Assembly (NCBI GenBank): GCA_003694825.1
Contig: RFJS01000050.1
Coordinates: forward strand, 1-10,084
DNA: 10,084 nucleotides
Direction: 5' to 3'
DNA from: Verrucomicrobiota bacterium
GTDB taxonomy: Bacteria > Verrucomicrobiota > Verrucomicrobiia > Opitutales > Opitutaceae
Of the stretch, positions 7,081 through 10,084 are shown piece by piece. Position 1 is the stretch's first letter. The number at the start of each line of letters is the position of its first letter. The notes below the pieces were generated by a model, which was not told the origin of the DNA, did not search any database, and saw nothing but the letters and a program-made list of their open reading frames with translations. The translations under genes and the position numbers were made by a program.

Positions 7081-7139
7081 GGCGGGCAACCTCGGGGGGA
7101 GCGCCGCCCGCCTTAGGGCCGGCGGAGCCCGTTACCGGG
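7081..7139. terminator. Hairpin-rich convergent gap between trpS and cmk (possible bidirectional termination)
   Basis: Three potential hairpins are packed between the two converging stop codons. GGCGGGC (7081-7087) pairs with GCCCGCC (7106-7112), GGGC (7116-7119) with GCCC (7127-7130), and CCCG (7128-7131) with CGGG (7136-7139). The last reads on the minus strand as a CCCG-GTAA-CGGG stem-loop right after the cmk stop. The second and third overlap and would be alternatives. None is followed by a T run, so this is not a canonical intrinsic terminator. It may slow polymerase or assist Rho. Confidence 0.3.
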
Positions 7140-7811
7140 TCACCGCAGCCTGGCCTCGACCAGGTTTGCGATGTGGTCGACAACCTGTTCGAGGGTCATC
7201 TCCGTGGTATCCACGCGGATGGCACCCGGCGGACAGTGCAGCGGGGCGGTCTTGCGCTGGCGGTCGAGCCGGTCTCGTTCGTGGATCTGGTCCGCCTGCC
7301 CCTCGGCCGCCCGTCGGCGGGCGCGTGCCTCCGGCGAGGCATCGAGAAAAATGCGCAGGTCGGCATCGGGGAAGATCACGCTCCCGATGTCCCGGCCTTC
7401 CATGACCAGCCCGCGAAAGCCATTGGCGCGGGCGACTTCGGCCTGGCCCCGCTGGTAGTCGAGAAGAAACCGGCGCACCACCGGCAGTGCGGCAAACCTG
7501 GATACGTTCTCATTGACCGGCGCGGAGCGGATCTCCTCGCCCGGCACCCATCCATCGATCTCCATGCGCGCGCTGCGCCCCTCGATGCGGGTGCTCGGAT
7601 GGAGATGAGCGAGGGCTTCGGCCACGGCGGTTTCGTCGTCGGGCGAGACGCCGGCCTCGAGCAGCTTGAAGGTCACGGCCCGGTAGAAGGAGCCGGTATC
7701 CACATGCATGAAGTTGAAGCGCTCGCTGAGGGCCCGCGAGGTGGAGGACTTGCCGGAGGCGGCGCCGCCGTCGATGGCGACGATGAGGAAGCGGTCGTCG
7801 TTGTCACTCAT
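7140..7811 (-). CDS. cmk: Cytidylate kinase
   Basis: Phosphorylates CMP and dCMP with ATP, supplying pyrimidine nucleotides for nucleic acid and lipid precursors. It has 223 residues, near the usual 220-230. The P-loop is IDGGAASGKSS (Gly15-Ser23, Lys21). HVDTGSFYRAVT (36-47) matches the family's LDTGAMYRA-type segment, GRDIGSVIFPDADLRIFLDASPEARARRR (139-167) the GRDMGTVVFPDA-type block, and RDRLDRQRKTAPL (179-191) the RD..D..R..APL nucleotide-contact lid. I chose ATG 7811 over an upstream ATG at 7883 because the P-loop then sits at its normal distance from the N-terminus and the overlap with aroA is only 8 bases (ATGAGTGA). It is the last gene of the tyrA-aroA-cmk cluster and is probably translated by coupling, as no Shine-Dalgarno is visible. 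Confidence 0.96.
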   Translation of the reverse strand: MSDNDDRFLIVAIDGGAASGKSSTSRALSERFNFMHVDTGSFYRAVTFKLLEAGVSPDDETAVAEALAHLHPSTRIEGRSARMEIDGWVPGEEIRSAPVNENVSRFAALPVVRRFLLDYQRGQAEVARANGFRGLVMEGRDIGSVIFPDADLRIFLDASPEARARRRAAEGQADQIHERDRLDRQRKTAPLHCPPGAIRVDTTEMTLEQVVDHIANLVEARLR

Positions 7812-9168
7812 GGGGATCGGATTGCAGGCTCTGCCGCCTGACGGATTCGAGAACCTCGAAAAAGTCGGGAAAAGTTTTCGCACAGCATCCGGGATTGCGG
7901 ATGGCGAGCCAGGGGTGGCCGTCGCCGCGGAGGTCGTGGCAGCCGAGGATGCCGAAACTCATGGCGAAGCGGTGATCGCCGTAGGTCTCGATCTCGACGC
8001 CGGCGCGCAACGGCCGCGGATGGATCTCCAGGGCATCCTTCTCTTCAATCACGTGCTGGCCGAGCCGGCGCAGTTCGGCGGCCATGCCGGCCACGCGGTC
8101 GGTCTCCTGGCGGCGCGTGTGGGCGATGCCGCGAATGCGGGTGACGCCGTCGAGCAGCGGTGCCAGCGCCGCCATGGTCAGGAAGGTATCGGAGATCGGG
8201 TGATAGTCGGCATCGGCCGCGCGGGCGCGCTCTCCGCGTGAAAACGTGCTGGTCACGCCGTCGCGATTTCTGGATACGCGCACGCCGGCTTCGGCGAGGC
8301 GGTCGGCGAAGCCGGTGTCGCCCTGCAGGGAGTCTTCGGGGAGGCCCGGGAGGGTGATGCCGCCCCCGGCGGCGATCGGCAGTGCGAGAAAGTAGGAGGC
8401 GGCGGAGGCATCCGGTTCGACCGGGTAGAGGGGGGTCGCGCGCCGGTAGGGGGCGCCGTGGGGTGGATGCAGGGTCATCGCGTCCGCGCTGATCCGGGCC
8501 GGCGCCTGGCCGAATTGCTCCATCATCCGCAGGGTCATGCGGACGTATTCGCGGCGATAACCGCTGTTGGTGAGCTCGATCGTCACGGGCGCCCGGGCTA
8601 GGGGAGCGACCATGAGCAGGGCCGAGAGCAACTGACTGCTGGAGGAGGCATCCAGGCTGACGGTGCCGCCGGCGAGCCCGCGAGATTCGATGTCGATCGG
8701 GAAGAAGCCGCCGTTGGAGTGAATGCGGGCGCCGAGGTTCTCCAGCGCGTCGAGCAGGCTGCCGATGGGCCGCTTGCGCATCTGCGGCACGCCGTCGATC
8801 CGGTAGCGGCCGCCCGGATGCAGGCAGCACAGCGCGGTGAGAAAGCGCGCGGCTGTCCCGGCGAGCCCGACGAACAGCTCGGCTTCTGCGGCGGGGATGC
8901 GTCCACCGGTGCCGTGGACGCGGATGCGCCGGGCGCCGGCGTCCTCCTCGACGGTGAATCCGAGCCGGCGCAGGCCATCGGCCATGATGGCGGTGTCTTC
9001 GCTGAAGAGGGCGCCCTCGAGCGTGGTTTCTCCCTCGGCGAGCGCGGCCAGCAGCATGGCCCGGTTGGTGATGCTTTTCGAGCCCGGCAGCCGGACGATG
9101 CCTCGGGCCGGTGCGGTGAAGGGGGGGATCCAGAGCAGGTCGCCGGACATGTCGGGGAGGGGGGTCAA
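7804..9168 (-). CDS. aroA: 3-phosphoshikimate 1-carboxyvinyltransferase (EPSP synthase)
   Basis: Transfers the enolpyruvyl group of PEP to shikimate-3-phosphate, the sixth step of the shikimate pathway and the target of glyphosate. From TTG 9168 it has 454 residues (E. coli 427). Aligned by eye to E. coli AroA: LPGSKSITNRA carries Lys31 (K22), GLAGTAARFL carries Gly104 (G96), MRKRPIG carries Arg133 (R124), SSSSQLL carries Gln179 (Q171), HPISDTF carries Asp327 (D313), QETDR carries Glu355/Arg358 (E341/R344), GDHRFAM carries His399/Arg400 (H385/R386), and CCAKTFPDFF carries Lys431 (K411). The usual Asn of NAGT is Leu102. TTG 9168 overlaps the tyrA stop (TTGA) and has an AGGGA motif 8 bases upstream; the alternative ATG at 9150 lacks one. 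Function is confident; the start is less so. Confidence 0.95.
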   Translation of the reverse strand: MTPLPDMSGDLLWIPPFTAPARGIVRLPGSKSITNRAMLLAALAEGETTLEGALFSEDTAIMADGLRRLGFTVEEDAGARRIRVHGTGGRIPAAEAELFVGLAGTAARFLTALCCLHPGGRYRIDGVPQMRKRPIGSLLDALENLGARIHSNGGFFPIDIESRGLAGGTVSLDASSSSQLLSALLMVAPLARAPVTIELTNSGYRREYVRMTLRMMEQFGQAPARISADAMTLHPPHGAPYRRATPLYPVEPDASAASYFLALPIAAGGGITLPGLPEDSLQGDTGFADRLAEAGVRVSRNRDGVTSTFSRGERARAADADYHPISDTFLTMAALAPLLDGVTRIRGIAHTRRQETDRVAGMAAELRRLGQHVIEEKDALEIHPRPLRAGVEIETYGDHRFAMSFGILGCHDLRGDGHPWLAIRNPGCCAKTFPDFFEVLESVRRQSLQSDPHE

Positions 9169-10013
9169 CCGGGCAGTCCCTCGCGGTAGTTGCGGCCGCG
9201 TTCGAGGATAGAGCGGACGGCGAGCGGGTCGTTGTTGGCGATGGCTGCCTGGAGCGCTTCGAGCGCGTCCTGGTAGCCCTTGATGGCGCGCAGAAGCTCA
9301 TCGCGATTCAGGGCGAAGATGCCGCGCCAGAGGTCGGCGTCGCCGCCGGCGATGCGGGTGGTGTCGCGCAGGCCCGGTCCGGCGAGGTCGCGCCAGAGCG
9401 GGTTTTTGTCCGCGAGGTAGGCGCAGAGAGCGGAGGCGATGGCGTGGGGCAGGTGGCTGATGTGGGCCACGATTTCGTCGTGTGTCTCGGGCGACTCGCG
9501 CACGACGATGGCGTCGAGCGCGCTCCAGAAGGCGGCGGCTTTTTCGACAGCGTCGGGGTCGCTGTCGGGGAGCGGCGTGAGGAAACACGGCCGGCCGCGG
9601 AAGAGATCGGCGTGGCCGTGGATGTGCCCGGTCTTGTCGGAGCCGGCCATGGGATGCGCGCCGATGAAGTGGGCCCGCCCGGCCAGAGCCGCGGTGGCAT
9701 GCCGGACGATGGCCCCTTTCACGCTGCCAACGTCGGTGACGAGGGCCCCGGGCCGAATGGCCCCGGCGATGTTTTCCACAGTGGGGACGATGTGCTCGAC
9801 CGGGGTGCAGACGACCACGAGATCGGCCTCGCGCACGGCTTCCTCCGCGGTTTCACAGACGGTGTCGCACCAGTTCAGTCCCTTCAGGCTGGCCCGGGTT
9901 TCGGCGCGGCGCGACCACACGACGATCCGCCGGGCGACGCTCCGCGAGCGGGCGGCCATCGCGACAGAGCCGCCGAGCAGCCCGGGAGCGAGAACTGTGA
10001 GGGTATCGAGCAC
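9165..10013 (-). CDS. tyrA: Prephenate dehydrogenase
   Basis: Oxidatively decarboxylates prephenate to 4-hydroxyphenylpyruvate with NAD(P)+, the committed step to tyrosine. It is a 282-residue monofunctional enzyme: no chorismate mutase or ACT domain is visible. The N-terminal dinucleotide-binding region is LAPGLLGGSVAMA (8-20), in which Ala9 replaces the first glycine of the usual GxGxxG. Further family motifs are TDVGSVKG (93-100), GAHPMAGSDKTG (118-129), the helical THDEIVAHISHLPHAIASAL (177-196) with conserved histidines, and GPGLRDTTRIAGGDADLWRGIF (212-233). The start is GTG 10013, which places the first strand and glycine loop at the N-terminus. No ribosome binding site is seen. It heads the tyrA-aroA-cmk cluster and overlaps aroA by 4 bases, so tyrosine-specific and common aromatic steps are probably co-expressed. 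Confidence 0.95.
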   Translation of the reverse strand: MLDTLTVLAPGLLGGSVAMAARSRSVARRIVVWSRRAETRASLKGLNWCDTVCETAEEAVREADLVVVCTPVEHIVPTVENIAGAIRPGALVTDVGSVKGAIVRHATAALAGRAHFIGAHPMAGSDKTGHIHGHADLFRGRPCFLTPLPDSDPDAVEKAAAFWSALDAIVVRESPETHDEIVAHISHLPHAIASALCAYLADKNPLWRDLAGPGLRDTTRIAGGDADLWRGIFALNRDELLRAIKGYQDALEALQAAIANNDPLAVRSILERGRNYREGLPG

Positions 10014-10018
10014 GTGGC

Positions 10019-10049
10019 GCTATACAGCGGCGTTGGCCCGGGTTGTCGA
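10019..10049 (-). promoter_or_regulatory. Weak candidate promoter upstream of tyrA
   Basis: On the minus strand TCGACA (10049-10044) resembles a -35 box and TATAGC (10024-10019) a -10 box, but the 19-base spacer is long. Transcription would start close to the GTG at 10013, leaving almost no leader. It may be coincidence, and the operon could instead begin beyond the window edge. The rest of 10014-10084 shows no recognisable gene. Confidence 0.2.
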
Positions 10050-10084
10050 GCCTATCGGTTCAGCCCGCGAACGCGGCCGCGTGC

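Noticed and set aside
7811..7826. TGG...TTGCA with exact -24/-12 spacing on the plus strand at the cmk/aroA junction
   Set aside because: It matches only the core bases, lies within coding sequence and points antisense to aroA with no gene to serve. Probably coincidence.
5490..7841. Open frame of 783 codons on the plus strand across the beta-helix gene, trpS and the antisense of cmk
   Set aside because: It crosses three well-supported genes in another frame, with a low-complexity Arg/Pro/Ser-rich product. Treated as a shadow.
7812..7883. N-terminal extension of cmk from ATG 7883
   Set aside because: It would add 24 residues ahead of the P-loop and overlap aroA by 80 bases. ATG 7811 gives the normal family length.

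Overview
This is an ordinary chromosomal stretch from a high-GC bacterium. I infer Verrucomicrobiota, probably Opitutales-like, at moderate confidence. The reasons are the compact tyrA-aroA-cmk cluster, the stand-alone left-handed beta-helix protein of the sugar-nucleotidyltransferase C-terminal type, the NtrC-type regulator and the scarcity of Shine-Dalgarno motifs. No taxonomic marker was searched. There are eight protein-coding genes, one tRNA and a few short control elements. Coding density is very high and no gene-free gap exceeds about 110 bases.

Left (about 1-3761): a soluble PAS-containing histidine kinase on the minus strand lies head to head with an NtrC-type sigma-54 response regulator on the plus strand. 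Their shared upstream region contains an inverted repeat and a palindrome. Close behind the regulator is a secreted protein resembling a diverged PstS-type phosphate-binding protein. Its signal peptide begins at an internal TTG rather than at the upstream ATG.

Middle (about 3760-7074): a tRNA-Gly(GCC) with encoded CCA ends in a strong intrinsic terminator. Immediately after it, on the same strand, come fabF (fatty-acid elongation), a left-handed beta-helix protein of unproven substrate, and trpS (tryptophanyl-tRNA synthetase).

Right (about 7140-10013): on the minus strand a tightly overlapping tyrA-aroA-cmk operon joins prephenate dehydrogenase and EPSP synthase (aromatic amino-acid synthesis) to cytidylate kinase. 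It converges on trpS across a 65-base gap rich in hairpins. tyrA starts with GTG and aroA probably with TTG, and both gene junctions overlap, which suggests translational coupling.

I see no mobile element, CRISPR array, defence island or plainly novel system. The points most worth a second look are the divergent two-component pair with a linked binding protein, fabF placed 20 bases after a terminator with no visible ribosome binding site, the substitution at the Asn94-equivalent position of AroA, and the altered dinucleotide-binding glycine motif of TyrA.
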